A DNA stretch of 35,746 bases, taken from positions 1 to 35,746 of the forward strand of contig JACPXM010000026.1 in assembly GCA_016196545.1 (NCBI GenBank), in the 5' to 3' direction. This document shows positions 1-7,015 of the stretch, piece by piece. How positions within the stretch are numbered: position 1 is the stretch's first letter; each line of letters begins with the position of its first letter. This stretch comes from Candidatus Omnitrophota bacterium (GTDB lineage: Bacteria > Omnitrophota > Omnitrophia > Omnitrophales > Aquincolibacteriaceae). Under the pieces are notes generated by a model. The model searched no databases. It saw only the letters and a program-made list of their open reading frames with translations, and had not been told where the DNA came from. Position numbers and translations under genes: made by a program.

Positions 1-120
1 AAATTCTCCGCAGCGCGGGACGAGGGGTTTGAAACCGACTCCACTCCCGGGGTGAAAAAGCTTTTTCACCCCGGGAGTGGAGTCGGTTTCAAACCCCTCG
101 TCCCGCGCTGCGGAGAATTT
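1..120. repeat. Perfect 120-bp palindrome at the window edge
   Basis: Bases 1-60 are the exact reverse complement of bases 61-120, with no spacer; the centre is AAAAAG|CTTTTT. Each arm contains a smaller palindrome (GGTTTCAAACC) and the string TTCACCCCGGGAGTGGAG, which resembles the GC-rich hairpins found elsewhere in this window. Because it lies exactly at the end of the sequence, it may be an assembly turn-around at a repeat. A genuine cruciform-forming element is the alternative. The open frame of the following CDS runs through the right arm. Confidence 0.9.
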
Positions 121-687
121 TTTCATTACAAAGTTGTGCGCTCTCAAGACCTTCATTTGGGAAAAGACGTGCTTGGCCTGGATTTAGGATTTGGAAACAA
201 ACATTTTCCAGATTTCACTTTGCGGAATCTTAAAGAAGGCGAAATCCTGCACGTTGTGCGCACAAAAAAATCTTCCACGGGTGACAGCTACCGCTTTGAA
301 CGCGCTAAGCCTTCTGTAAACCGAACTCCAAGCGGTACCTTCTTCCACACTTACCAAGCCTGGGTGAAAAATGTGGTGGACGACGACACTTTGTGGACAG
401 AAATCGACGTTGGTTTTCGTAATACGGCGGAGCAAAAACTCAGGTTGCGTGGAATTAACGCGGCGGAAATCGAAAAGGCAAAGCCGGCCAGCGATTTTGT
501 GAAGCGTACGCTCGCCAAAGTTCCGTTTGTGGTGCTTTCGATTTTAGGCCGCGACAAATTCGGCCGTCCGCTCACGGATTTATTTTATTTAGAAGGGACC
601 GACGACCGCGACAAAGTCGCCCGCGAGGGTATTTACCTCAACCAGCAGTTGCTCGACTTGGGCTTGGCCGTCCGAATGGACGATTGA
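52..687 (+). CDS. Thermonuclease (SNase-like) family protein, 5' end uncertain
   Basis: The C-terminal half carries the staphylococcal-nuclease fold signature: VVDDDTLW (loop with the Asp equivalent to D21), LRLRGINAAE (Arg equivalent to R35 and Glu equivalent to E43) and DKFGRPLTDLF (Arg equivalent to R87). The metal-ligand Asp at the D40 position is Asn here (GIN for the usual GID), so activity is uncertain. The preceding ~80 residues (from about FFHYKVVRSQDLH) form a domain I do not recognise. The GTG start at 52 lies inside the left-edge palindrome, and the first ~20 residues are encoded by it, so the true N-terminus is probably missing. No clear signal peptide is visible. It converges with the small ORF at 693-932. 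Confidence 0.7.
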   Translation: MKKLFHPGSGVGFKPLVPRCGEFFHYKVVRSQDLHLGKDVLGLDLGFGNKHFPDFTLRNLKEGEILHVVRTKKSSTGDSYRFERAKPSVNRTPSGTFFHTYQAWVKNVVDDDTLWTEIDVGFRNTAEQKLRLRGINAAEIEKAKPASDFVKRTLAKVPFVVLSILGRDKFGRPLTDLFYLEGTDDRDKVAREGIYLNQQLLDLGLAVRMDD

Positions 688-692
688 AAAAA

Positions 693-932
693 TTAGATGC
701 CGACTTTTACTTCAAGGCGTTTTACGCGGGAATAAATATCTGGTAAGGAAATCCGAATAGTGTCTTCTACCGTTGTAAGCCGGACTTTTATGTCTTTAAC
801 GTCGGTTTTTAGAATGTCGACGTCCCCACGAAGCGTAATTACGCTTTCAGCAATAATTGAAATGTCGGAACGTAGAGACTCCAAAATCGTTCCGACTTCC
901 GTGGAGGTGTAATATTTTTCATCGTGGGACAT
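693..932 (-). CDS. Small coiled-coil hypothetical protein
   Basis: A 79-aa frame starting at the ATG at 932 (MSHDEKYYTSTEV). The ORF track starts 12 codons upstream at a TTG, but that TTG is part of a good -35 box (TTGACA), so the ATG is preferred. The middle and end show heptad-like spacing (ISIIAESVITLRGDVDILKT, then VRLTTVEDTI), suggesting a short dimeric coiled coil. There is no signal peptide or membrane segment. No function can be assigned; small coiled-coil proteins of this kind occur beside toxin-like or nuclease genes but also as orphans. It ends 6 nt from the stop of the convergent thermonuclease gene. Confidence 0.5.
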   Translation of the reverse strand: MSHDEKYYTSTEVGTILESLRSDISIIAESVITLRGDVDILKTDVKDIKVRLTTVEDTIRISLPDIYSRVKRLEVKVGI

Positions 933-937
933 GTCAC

Positions 938-968
938 GGACTTTAGCAGAAGAAAAAGAAGCTGTCAA
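938..968 (-). promoter_or_regulatory. Promoter of the 79-aa ORF, leaderless arrangement
   Basis: Reading the minus strand: TTGACA, 17 nt, TAAAGT, then only CCGTGAC (7 nt) before the ATG. Transcription would be expected to start at or next to the A of the ATG, leaving no room for a ribosome-binding site. Confidence 0.5.
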
Positions 969-1025
969 TATTTATTTTAAGCATATTTAGTTGATTATTT
1001 TACAAATAAAATAAATTTGTTCTCA

Positions 1026-1034
1026 TGATATAAT
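1026..1034 (+). promoter_or_regulatory. Extended -10 promoter of ileS
   Basis: TGATATAAT is a perfect extended -10 (TGn-TATAAT) in an AT-rich stretch with no obvious -35. It ends 9 nt before the ileS ATG at 1044, and no Shine-Dalgarno is present in between, so the transcript should be nearly leaderless. No T-box-like leader can fit. Confidence 0.6.
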
Positions 1035-1043
1035 GCGCGTTTC

Positions 1044-4000
1044 ATGACCCAGGAAAAAAGCTACAAAGACACGTTGAATTTGCCCCAAACGCCTTTTCCC
1101 ATGAAGGCGGAGCTTGCGCGCCGGGAACCGGAAATGCTCAAGGGCTGGCAGGATGCTCACCTCTGCGAAGCTATTCGAAAAAAATCCCAGGGTAAAGACA
1201 AATACATTCTTCATGACGGACCTCCCTACGCCAACGGAAACATTCACATTGGCCACGCGCTCAATAAAATCCTAAAAGACATTATCGTCAAATATAAAAC
1301 CCTGCGCGGTTTTGACTCGCTTTATGTGCCGGGCTGGGACTGTCACGGGCTTCCTATTGAACACGCGGCGCTGAAAGAAATGGGAAAGCGCAAGGAGGAA
1401 GTGGACCGTCTGGCATTTCGCAAACAGGCGCGCGCGTATGCTGAACGCTTTGTCGGAATTCAGCGCGAAGAATTCAAGCGGCTCAGTGTTTTTGGCCGGT
1501 GGGAGAATCCCTACCTCACGATGAATTTTTCCTACCAGGCCACCATTGCCGGGTCCTTTCTGAAACTTTTCAAAAAAGGCTACATTGAACAGCGCTTAAA
1601 GCCGGTTCCCTGGTGCTGGGACTGCGAGACCGCTTTGGCCGACGCGGAGCTGGAATATGAAGATAAAACTTCACAGGCCGTTTATGTGGCGTTTGAGGTC
1701 GTTTGGGACGGCGCGGATAAAGAATTCATGGAACGAATTGGCGTAGGGGCGCAAAAAGGGGACAGGCTGAATTCCAAGCCTGTCCCCTTTTTGAAAGCCC
1801 ATGTTTTGATTTGGACCACTACCCCTTGGACATTGCCCGCAAACGTGGGAATTGCTTACCACCCCAATCTTTGGTATGTGGCGGTGAGGGCGAAGTCAAG
1901 CTGTCATCCTGAATCCCGCCAAAGGCGGGACGAAGGATCTAAAAATGAGATAGTTTATTTTGTGGCTGAGGATTTGCTTGAAAACCTTAAATCTAAAATG
2001 GGCTGGCAAGAGGTCGAAGTTCTGGAGCGATTCCGAGGGGAAGATACGCCCTTCGGCTGGGCCAAACATCCTTTTTTAAATCGTAATTCTAAAATGATTT
2101 CCGCGGATTATGTTTCCTCAACCGACGGGACCGGTTTTGTGCACATTGCACCGGGACACGGGGAAGAAGATTACCATTACGGTACCCTTGAAAACACGTT
2201 GCCCATTATTTCTCCGGTTGACGAAAAGGGGAGATTTACCCCTGAAGGGGGAGGGGGACTGGCGAAGGGGTTTGTCGAAAGTTATCCTGAATTTAAGGGA
2301 GTTCATGTTTTTAAGGCGAATCCCAAAATCACCGCGATTTTAAAGGAAAAAAATTCATTACTATTTGAAGAACCCCATTTGCATTCCTACCCGCATTGCT
2401 GGCGCTGCAAAAAACCGATTATTTTCCGCGCCACGCCGCAGTGGTTCCTAAAAATCGACCACGGCAACTTGAGGCAAAAAATGAAGCAGGCGATTCAATC
2501 CGAAATCAAATTCACGCCGGAATGGGGAAAAAATCGCATTGGTTCTATGGTCGAGACGCGTCCGGACTGGTGCCTTTCCCGCCAGCGTTACTGGGGAGTT
2601 CCCATTCCATTAATCCACTGCCTGTCCTGCAAAAAAATTTACGGCGAAGAAATCGAAGAAACGGTGTTGAAGTCGTTTCAGCACTTCGGCGCCGACATTT
2701 GGTTTGAGAAAGAGGCGGAATATTTCCTGGGAAACAGTGGGGGGCGGGCCCCAACCTGCTGTCCCAATCCGCAATTGAAAAAGGAAGAAGATATTATTGA
2801 CGTCTGGTTTGACTCGGGCGTGAGCCACCAGGCCGTCCTAAAACCTGCCTCCTACACACCCGGTGTGCAGCACACCGGGTGTGTAGGAGGGTTGGGTTAC
2901 CCGGCGGACCTTTACCTGGAGGGCTCCGACCAGCACCGGGGCTGGTTTCAAAGCTCGCTAACTACCGCCCTTGCGCTGGAAGGAAAACCGCCTTTTCGGG
3001 GAGTGTTGACGCACGGTTTTGTGGTGGACGGAGCGGGAAAAAAAATGTCCAAGTCGGCCGGCAATGTGGTGGCCCCTCAAGACGTTATGAAAGAATTCGG
3101 CGCCGACATTTTGCGGCTTTGGGTTTCCTCTTGCGATTATTCGCTGGACGTCCGGCTTTCCAAGGAAATTTTAAAGCAGCTCGCGGACCAGTACCGAAAA
3201 ATCCGCAATACCTTCCGTTATATGCTTTCGAATCTTTATGATTTCAATCCGGAAAAACAGGGCGAACACGCAGGTTCGCCGCCTCTGCACCCCTTGGACC
3301 AATGGGCCATTACCCTAACTCACGAATTGGCCCTTTCTGTTCGAAAAAGTTATGACGCCTTTGATTTCCATAAAATTTATGAAGCAATTCATTCTTTTTG
3401 CACCCTTCATTTGAGCAATTATTATTTTGACGTTTTAAAAGACACGCTCTATACCGCGAAAAAAGACGGATTCCTGCGCCGTTCGGCCCAAACCGGACTT
3501 TTCCGTGTTTTGAAAATTCTCGTCAAACTCACGGCACCCCTTCTCCCGTTTACTTCCGAGGAGGTTTGGAAATCCTTTCCGATTGAGCCGGGCGTGGATT
3601 CCGTTCACCTTGCGGACTGGCCTGAAGAAATTAAAACGGGCGAGCCTCCCGCCAGAGCCAATTTTGAAACCTGGTCGCATGTGCGCCGCATTCGGGACGT
3701 CCTGACGCCGTTTCTGGAGGAAAAAAGGGCCGAAGGGCTTATTGGCTCAAGCCTGGACGCTAAGCTTTCGCTGAGCTCGAAGGACGCAAAGATTGCCTCG
3801 CTTTTAAAAGAGGTTTGGGACGATTTGCCGCGCGTCTTTATTGTTTCGCAGGTTTATCCCTTAGCAGAAAAAGCCTCCTTCACACCGGGTGTGCAGGAGG
3901 TGGTTTACAGTTACGGGGACATTTCCGGGAAAATTTTACTTTCCGTCGAGAAGGCAAATGGTTTAAAATGCGTCCGCTGTTGGAATTATTCTCCCGCCGT

Positions 4001-4058
4001 GGGAAAGTCCGCGGAACACCCGGGGCTTTGCGGAAAATGTTTGGAAGCACTGGCATGA
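1044..4058 (+). CDS. ileS: Isoleucyl-tRNA synthetase with palindromic in-frame inserts
   Basis: Charges tRNA-Ile with isoleucine in the cytoplasm. The N-terminus ([15 protein letters not shown]) is typical and fixes the start. The class I motifs are present: HIGH as NIHIGHALN near residue 70 and KMSKS as [10 protein letters not shown] near residue 670, and the editing-domain landmark [13 protein letters not shown] near 258. The C-terminal zinc site is CVRCWNY ... CGKC. At 1004 residues it is about 65 longer than the usual 930-940. The excess maps to several short segments encoded by DNA hairpins: about residues 237-250, 288-299, 602-616 and 944-952, and possibly near 400 and 740. Catalytic motifs are untouched and the frame is intact, so the enzyme is presumably functional. 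Its stop overlaps the next gene's start (ATGA). Confidence 0.97.
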   Translation: MTQEKSYKDTLNLPQTPFPMKAELARREPEMLKGWQDAHLCEAIRKKSQGKDKYILHDGPPYANGNIHIGHALNKILKDIIVKYKTLRGFDSLYVPGWDCHGLPIEHAALKEMGKRKEEVDRLAFRKQARAYAERFVGIQREEFKRLSVFGRWENPYLTMNFSYQATIAGSFLKLFKKGYIEQRLKPVPWCWDCETALADAELEYEDKTSQAVYVAFEVVWDGADKEFMERIGVGAQKGDRLNSKPVPFLKAHVLIWTTTPWTLPANVGIAYHPNLWYVAVRAKSSCHPESRQRRDEGSKNEIVYFVAEDLLENLKSKMGWQEVEVLERFRGEDTPFGWAKHPFLNRNSKMISADYVSSTDGTGFVHIAPGHGEEDYHYGTLENTLPIISPVDEKGRFTPEGGGGLAKGFVESYPEFKGVHVFKANPKITAILKEKNSLLFEEPHLHSYPHCWRCKKPIIFRATPQWFLKIDHGNLRQKMKQAIQSEIKFTPEWGKNRIGSMVETRPDWCLSRQRYWGVPIPLIHCLSCKKIYGEEIEETVLKSFQHFGADIWFEKEAEYFLGNSGGRAPTCCPNPQLKKEEDIIDVWFDSGVSHQAVLKPASYTPGVQHTGCVGGLGYPADLYLEGSDQHRGWFQSSLTTALALEGKPPFRGVLTHGFVVDGAGKKMSKSAGNVVAPQDVMKEFGADILRLWVSSCDYSLDVRLSKEILKQLADQYRKIRNTFRYMLSNLYDFNPEKQGEHAGSPPLHPLDQWAITLTHELALSVRKSYDAFDFHKIYEAIHSFCTLHLSNYYFDVLKDTLYTAKKDGFLRRSAQTGLFRVLKILVKLTAPLLPFTSEEVWKSFPIEPGVDSVHLADWPEEIKTGEPPARANFETWSHVRRIRDVLTPFLEEKRAEGLIGSSLDAKLSLSSKDAKIASLLKEVWDDLPRVFIVSQVYPLAEKASFTPGVQEVVYSYGDISGKILLSVEKANGLKCVRCWNYSPAVGKSAEHPGLCGKCLEALA
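1753..1792. repeat. Palindromic element, GGGGACAGGC family, inside ileS
   Basis: A perfect 16-bp inverted repeat (AAAAAGGGGACAGGCT / AGCCTGTCCCCTTTTT) with an 8-nt loop. It is read in frame as about [14 protein letters not shown], just before the conserved WTTTPWTLP segment of the editing domain. Its core arms are identical to those of the intergenic element at 6969-7008, which also has a 16-bp stem and an 8-nt loop. Confidence 0.85.
1906..1938. repeat. Palindromic element (ATCCT...CCCGCC-AAA-GGCGGG...AGGAT) inside ileS
   Basis: An inverted repeat with inner arms CCCGCC/GGCGGG around AAA and outer arms ATCCT/AGGAT, separated by 4-nt unpaired stretches. It is read in frame as [13 protein letters not shown], a peptide unlike the surrounding IleRS sequence. 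The 3' tail of lgt, read on the other strand (TGTCATCCT...), looks like a related element. Confidence 0.7.
2239..2275. repeat. Possible GC-rich palindromic insert in ileS
   Basis: CCCC-TGAA-GGGG followed by further G-runs. It encodes [12 protein letters not shown] within a segment that in other IleRS proteins passes directly from GRFT to the FxGxxVFxAN region. The stem is short, so this is weaker than the other inserts. Confidence 0.35.
2848..2890. repeat. 43-nt perfect hairpin (CACACCGGGTGTG family) inside ileS
   Basis: A perfect 20-bp inverted repeat (CCTCCTACACACCCGGTGTG and its complement) with a 3-nt loop. It is read in frame as [15 protein letters not shown]. It sits between the conserved [12 protein letters not shown] and [18 protein letters not shown] blocks, where other IleRS proteins have only a short variable linker. 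Confidence 0.9.
3261..3280. repeat. Short palindrome GGCGAAC-N6-GTTCGCC in ileS
   Basis: A 7-bp perfect inverted repeat with a 6-nt loop, in frame as GEHAGSP in the linker before the anticodon-binding domain. It may be a further small insert or chance. Confidence 0.4.
3874..3899. repeat. CACACCGGGTGTG-family palindrome near the ileS 3' end
   Basis: CCTCCT-t-CACACCGGGTGTG-c-AGGAGG, read in frame as SFTPGVQEV. It shares the 13-mer CACACCGGGTGTG exactly with the elements at 2871, 16536 and 19422. Confidence 0.75.
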
Positions 4059-5608
4059 GCCTTTACGTTAAAAAGCGTAAAAGAGTTTTAAAAAAAGTAT
4101 TAATTGGTTTCAGCCTTTTTTTTGTCGGCTCGACGGCGTATGTCCTTTTCTCCTCCCTCACCAGCCGATTCTTTCCCTACCCTTTCATGGGAAATCCCGT
4201 CTTTGCAGTTTTGATTACCACGCTGGCCGCTCTCCTGACTTATAAACCGCTGGACTACCTTATGACGCAGCTTTTTAAAAATTATCTCTTCCGCAAAAAA
4301 AGCTACAGCCATATGGCGCTCATGGATTTGGCCGAGGAGCTTGCCACGATTCTGGATTTGACGGAACTGGCGAATCTTGTGGTGAACACCTTTGGCGAGA
4401 CGCTGCATTTAAAAACGGTGGCGCTTGTGATTCCAAGCCGCATTCGCGACGACTATGAAATTATTTCCGCCTACGGGTGGAATGTCTCCGACTGCAAGCG
4501 TGTCCGCCTGCCGAAGGATTCGCCCCTGCTGCGAATGATTCAGGACGGCGGCCCGCACGTCTTGGTGCGCGACCGGGCGCTGCGCACGCTGGATTGGCAG
4601 GAGGCCAACCGCCTTGCCCACGATTTTGACAGCCTGCGCGCCAGCTGGGTTATTCCCTTTTTCGCGAGGGAAGAATTCGTCGGCGTACTCACGTTTTCTT
4701 CTTATATCCCGGAAAGTATTTTTGACGAAGGCGACTTTCACTTTTTCCGCGAGTTTGCCCAGGAAGTGGCCAAATGCGTACGCAATGCCTTGAGCGTCCA
4801 GGAGCTGAAGCTTGCCAACCAAGAACTCCAGGACGTTCAGTCGCAGCTTTTGCAGTCCATTAAAATTCAGGCCATTGAGCAGCTTGCCACCGGAATCGCG
4901 CATGAAATTCACAATCCGCTGACCATTATTTCGGGAAAGGCGCAGGTGCTCTTGCTTCAGAAAGACCGGGCCTCTTACGATGAAAGGGTGGAGGAGGTTC
5001 TGAAGACCATTGTCAAACAGACCAAACGGGCCGCCGACATTACCAAAAAACTGCTTATGTTTTCCCAAAGCTCGGGTTCGCCTAAGGAAATGTTGGATTT
5101 GAGCCAGGTGCTGGAAGATACGATTGCGCTTGTTTCTTACCAAACTTCCCTTGAAGGGATTGAGGTCACGCGCTCCGTGGCCGGCGCGCTTCCTCCTTAT
5201 TATGCCAATGTTCATGAATTCCGCGAAGTTTTCTTAAATTTGATTTTGAACGCCGTGCAGTCCATTGGTTCGAAGGGAAAGATTCACTGTGAGATACGCT
5301 ACCGCTGCCAGGACGAAATCCTTGAAATCAGTGTTTCCGACACCGGAAAGGGGATTGACCCCCAGAACCGGGACAAAGTCTTTAATCCCTTTTTCACCAC
5401 GCGCACCAATGCGGTGGGGCTGGGTCTTTTTGTGACGAAGCAAATTGTGCACCGTTATGCCGGCTCCATTCGCGTGGAAAGCCGCGTGGGAGAAGGAAGC
5501 CTTTTTATTGTGCAGCTGCCGCTTATGGAATCTTCAAAAAGGGTGCCTGCGGAAAAGAGTCTGCCCCTGCCCTTTTTAAAACAGGTGGAAAGCGAAGCTT
5601 CATCGTGA
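4055..5608 (+). CDS. Membrane GAF-domain sensor histidine kinase
   Basis: A 517-aa protein starting at the ATG that overlaps the ileS stop (ATGA); the longer ORF in the track runs back inside ileS and is not needed. Two hydrophobic segments lie near residues 15-34 and 45-62. A GAF-like sensor region follows at ~100-255, then a short coiled coil. The dimerisation/phosphoacceptor helix has [15 protein letters not shown] with the predicted phospho-His near residue 283. The ATPase domain shows the N box (NLILNAVQS), G1 (DTGKGID), F box (NPFFTT) and G2 ([10 protein letters not shown]). It autophosphorylates and most likely passes phosphate to the CheY-like protein encoded 21 nt downstream. The ligand is unknown. 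Co-transcription with ileS is likely. Confidence 0.92.
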   Translation: MSLYVKKRKRVLKKVLIGFSLFFVGSTAYVLFSSLTSRFFPYPFMGNPVFAVLITTLAALLTYKPLDYLMTQLFKNYLFRKKSYSHMALMDLAEELATILDLTELANLVVNTFGETLHLKTVALVIPSRIRDDYEIISAYGWNVSDCKRVRLPKDSPLLRMIQDGGPHVLVRDRALRTLDWQEANRLAHDFDSLRASWVIPFFAREEFVGVLTFSSYIPESIFDEGDFHFFREFAQEVAKCVRNALSVQELKLANQELQDVQSQLLQSIKIQAIEQLATGIAHEIHNPLTIISGKAQVLLLQKDRASYDERVEEVLKTIVKQTKRAADITKKLLMFSQSSGSPKEMLDLSQVLEDTIALVSYQTSLEGIEVTRSVAGALPPYYANVHEFREVFLNLILNAVQSIGSKGKIHCEIRYRCQDEILEISVSDTGKGIDPQNRDKVFNPFFTTRTNAVGLGLFVTKQIVHRYAGSIRVESRVGEGSLFIVQLPLMESSKRVPAEKSLPLPFLKQVESEASS

Positions 5609-5614
5609 ATCTAA

Positions 5615-5620
5615 AGGAGG
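5615..5620 (+). promoter_or_regulatory. Shine-Dalgarno site that decides the regulator start
   Basis: AGGAGG directly abuts the ATG at 5621 (zero spacing) but is 9 nt before the in-frame ATG at 5630. The second ATG is therefore the likely start. Confidence 0.7.
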
Positions 5621-5629
5621 ATGAGTTTT

Positions 5630-6004
5630 ATGAAAAGGTTAGTGGTCGTCGATGATGAAAGTGAAATCTGCGATTTTTTGAAGGGGTTTTTCGCGGACCG
5701 TGATTTTGACGTGCGAACGGCCACCTCGGGAGAGCAGGCCCTTAAAACCATTGGGGCTCACAAGCCTCAAGTGGTTTTGCTGGACGTTCATATGCCCGGC
5801 ATGGACGGCATGGAGGTCCTGCGTGCCATAAAAAGCCAGTATCCGAATATCAAGGTTATTATGGTGACTGCCATTGAAACAAGAGAGAAAATTGAAGAAG
5901 CCATGCGTCTGGGAGCCGACAATTATATTACCAAGCCCCTTAGCCTGGAATACCTTGAGAAGGATGTCAAAGAGAAGGTTGCCCTTCTTTCAGAAAGCAG
6001 CTAA
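5630..6004 (+). CDS. Single-domain response regulator (CheY-like)
   Basis: A 124-aa receiver domain with no output domain. The acidic pair is in VVVDDESE, the phosphoacceptor Asp in VVLLDVHMPGMDG, the switch Thr in VMVTAIE and the conserved Lys in YITKPLS. The start at 5630 is preferred over 5621 because of Shine-Dalgarno spacing. It lies just downstream of a GAF histidine kinase and is its likely partner. Acting alone it could bind a protein target or serve as an intermediate in a phosphorelay; the target is not visible here. Confidence 0.93.
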   Translation: MKRLVVVDDESEICDFLKGFFADRDFDVRTATSGEQALKTIGAHKPQVVLLDVHMPGMDGMEVLRAIKSQYPNIKVIMVTAIETREKIEEAMRLGADNYITKPLSLEYLEKDVKEKVALLSESS

Positions 6005-6027
6005 TCTCCCCAACCTCTTAGGTTACG

Positions 6028-6062
6028 AACCCCCCGGTGTGGGGGGGGGTACCTTTTGGTTT
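6028..6062. repeat. GC-rich hairpin with GGTACCTTTTGGTTT tail
   Basis: ACCCCCC-GGTGT-GGGGGGGGGT followed by GGTACCTTTTGGTTT. The 15-nt tail (6048-6062) is identical to 8842-8856 upstream of ubiD. It could act as a weak terminator for the kinase/regulator operon, but no proper T-run follows. Confidence 0.55.
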
Positions 6063-6080
6063 GAAGGATTTAAAAAGCTC

Positions 6081-6109
6081 TTGCCAGCTTGTCCGATAAC
6101 TCCTATAAT
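6081..6109 (+). promoter_or_regulatory. Sigma-70-type promoter of the dksA-like operon
   Basis: TTGCCA, 17 nt, TATAAT. The expected start of transcription is near 6116, giving a short leader with AAAGGA (6121-6126) seven nt before the ATG at 6134. Confidence 0.65.
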
Positions 6110-6133
6110 TCGCTCTTCCTAAAGGAAAATTGA

Positions 6134-6526
6134 ATGAACGCTGAGACACCCAAAGACCTGGAACGCTTTAAGAAAATCCTGGAAGAGGTCCGCAAAAAAA
6201 TTGCGGGCGACATTCAGCATTTGGAAGGCGACACGCTGAATACCTCCGCCCGGGACGCTTCCGGGGACTTGTCCGGCTATTCTTTTCATATGGCGGACAT
6301 GGCCACAGATAATTTTGACCGGGAATTTACGCTCGGGCTTGCCTCCAACGAACAACAAATCCTTAATATGGTTGACAACGCCCTCCAGAAAATCAAAGAG
6401 GGTACTTACGGGATTTGCGAAACCTGCAAAAAATCGATTTCCCAAAAGAGGCTTTTGGCCATGCCCCACGCCCCTCTTTGTATTAAGTGTCAAGAGGGTG
6501 AGGAAAAAAAGAAACGCCGCACTTGA
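6134..6526 (+). CDS. DksA/TraR-type zinc-finger protein
   Basis: A 130-aa protein. A helical N-terminal part (predicted coiled coil, ~1-85) is followed by a four-cysteine zinc finger, CETCKKSIS ... CIKCQ (CX2C-X17-CX2C). In this family the coiled coil enters the RNA polymerase secondary channel and can modulate rRNA and stress promoters with ppGpp; many paralogues have other roles, so the exact target is open. The acidic tip residues of E. coli DksA cannot be placed with confidence. It has its own promoter and Shine-Dalgarno and overlaps lspA (TTGA), heading a dksA-like/lspA/lgt/rluD operon. Adjacency of a TraR-type gene to lspA recurs in several bacterial groups. Confidence 0.9.
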   Translation: MNAETPKDLERFKKILEEVRKKIAGDIQHLEGDTLNTSARDASGDLSGYSFHMADMATDNFDREFTLGLASNEQQILNMVDNALQKIKEGTYGICETCKKSISQKRLLAMPHAPLCIKCQEGEEKKKRRT

Positions 6527-6957
6527 TTCGATTCTTCGCCCTCGTTGTCCTTATCCTCAGCTCCGACCAGTTTTTAAAAATAATCATTTTGCAGCGCCTC
6601 GCAGAGAAAGAATCAGTTCCCGTCATTACGAATATCTTTCATTTGACGCTTGTGCATAATACGGGAGTGGCCTTTGGTTTTTTCCGGGATTCGGAGGCGC
6701 TGCTTAGGGTTCTTATTTCATTAAGTCTCGTCGTCCTTCTTTATTGGGGAATAAGATTGCGCAAGACGGTTTATGGTGGTTCCTTTGCCCTCATTTTGGG
6801 GGGCGCCTTGGGAAATTGGGTGGACCGGTTGAGATACGGGGCCGTCATCGATTATCTGGATTTTCGGTTTTGGCCGGTTTTTAATTTGGCGGACTCGGCC
6901 ATTACTCTGGGGGTTGTCCTCTATCTATGGAATTATCTAAAAAGCAGCCGAACTTAA
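6523..6957 (+). CDS. lspA: Lipoprotein signal peptidase (signal peptidase II)
   Basis: A 144-aa inner-membrane aspartyl protease that removes signal peptides from diacylglyceryl-modified prolipoproteins. Four hydrophobic helices are visible. The two catalytic Asp blocks are GGALGNWVDRLRYGAVIDYLDF and VFNLADSAITLG; the NTGVAFG block near residue 46 is also typical. The start is a TTG overlapping the TGA of the preceding gene, consistent with translational coupling. Its partner enzyme Lgt follows directly. Confidence 0.96.
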   Translation: MIRFFALVVLILSSDQFLKIIILQRLAEKESVPVITNIFHLTLVHNTGVAFGFFRDSEALLRVLISLSLVVLLYWGIRLRKTVYGGSFALILGGALGNWVDRLRYGAVIDYLDFRFWPVFNLADSAITLGVVLYLWNYLKSSRT

Positions 6958-6968
6958 CCGCAGGGAAA

Positions 6969-7008
6969 CAGGGGACAGGCATGAACTGCAACTCATGCCT
7001 GTCCCCTG
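6969..7008. repeat. Palindromic element, GGGGACAGGC family, between lspA and lgt
   Basis: A perfect 16-bp inverted repeat (CAGGGGACAGGCATGA / TCATGCCTGTCCCCTG) with an 8-nt loop. It fills almost the whole lspA-lgt gap and ends 7 nt before the first lgt ATG, so in mRNA the hairpin could mask the lgt start. The core matches the in-frame insert at 1753-1792. Confidence 0.88.
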
Positions 7009-7015
7009 AATTTTT

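Noticed and set aside
3744-3785. A further possible repeat insert in ileS (TTCG-N7-CGAA)
   Set aside because: The encoded [12 protein letters not shown] matches the normal IleRS sequence at this place, so the palindrome is probably chance.
3815-4054. N-terminal extension of the histidine-kinase ORF in the ORF track
   Set aside because: It lies wholly inside ileS in another frame; the ATG at 4055 overlaps the ileS stop and gives a sensible membrane N-terminus.
4409-5215. 268-aa minus-strand ORF opposite the histidine kinase
   Set aside because: A shadow of the kinase gene; composition is biased and no motif is recognisable.
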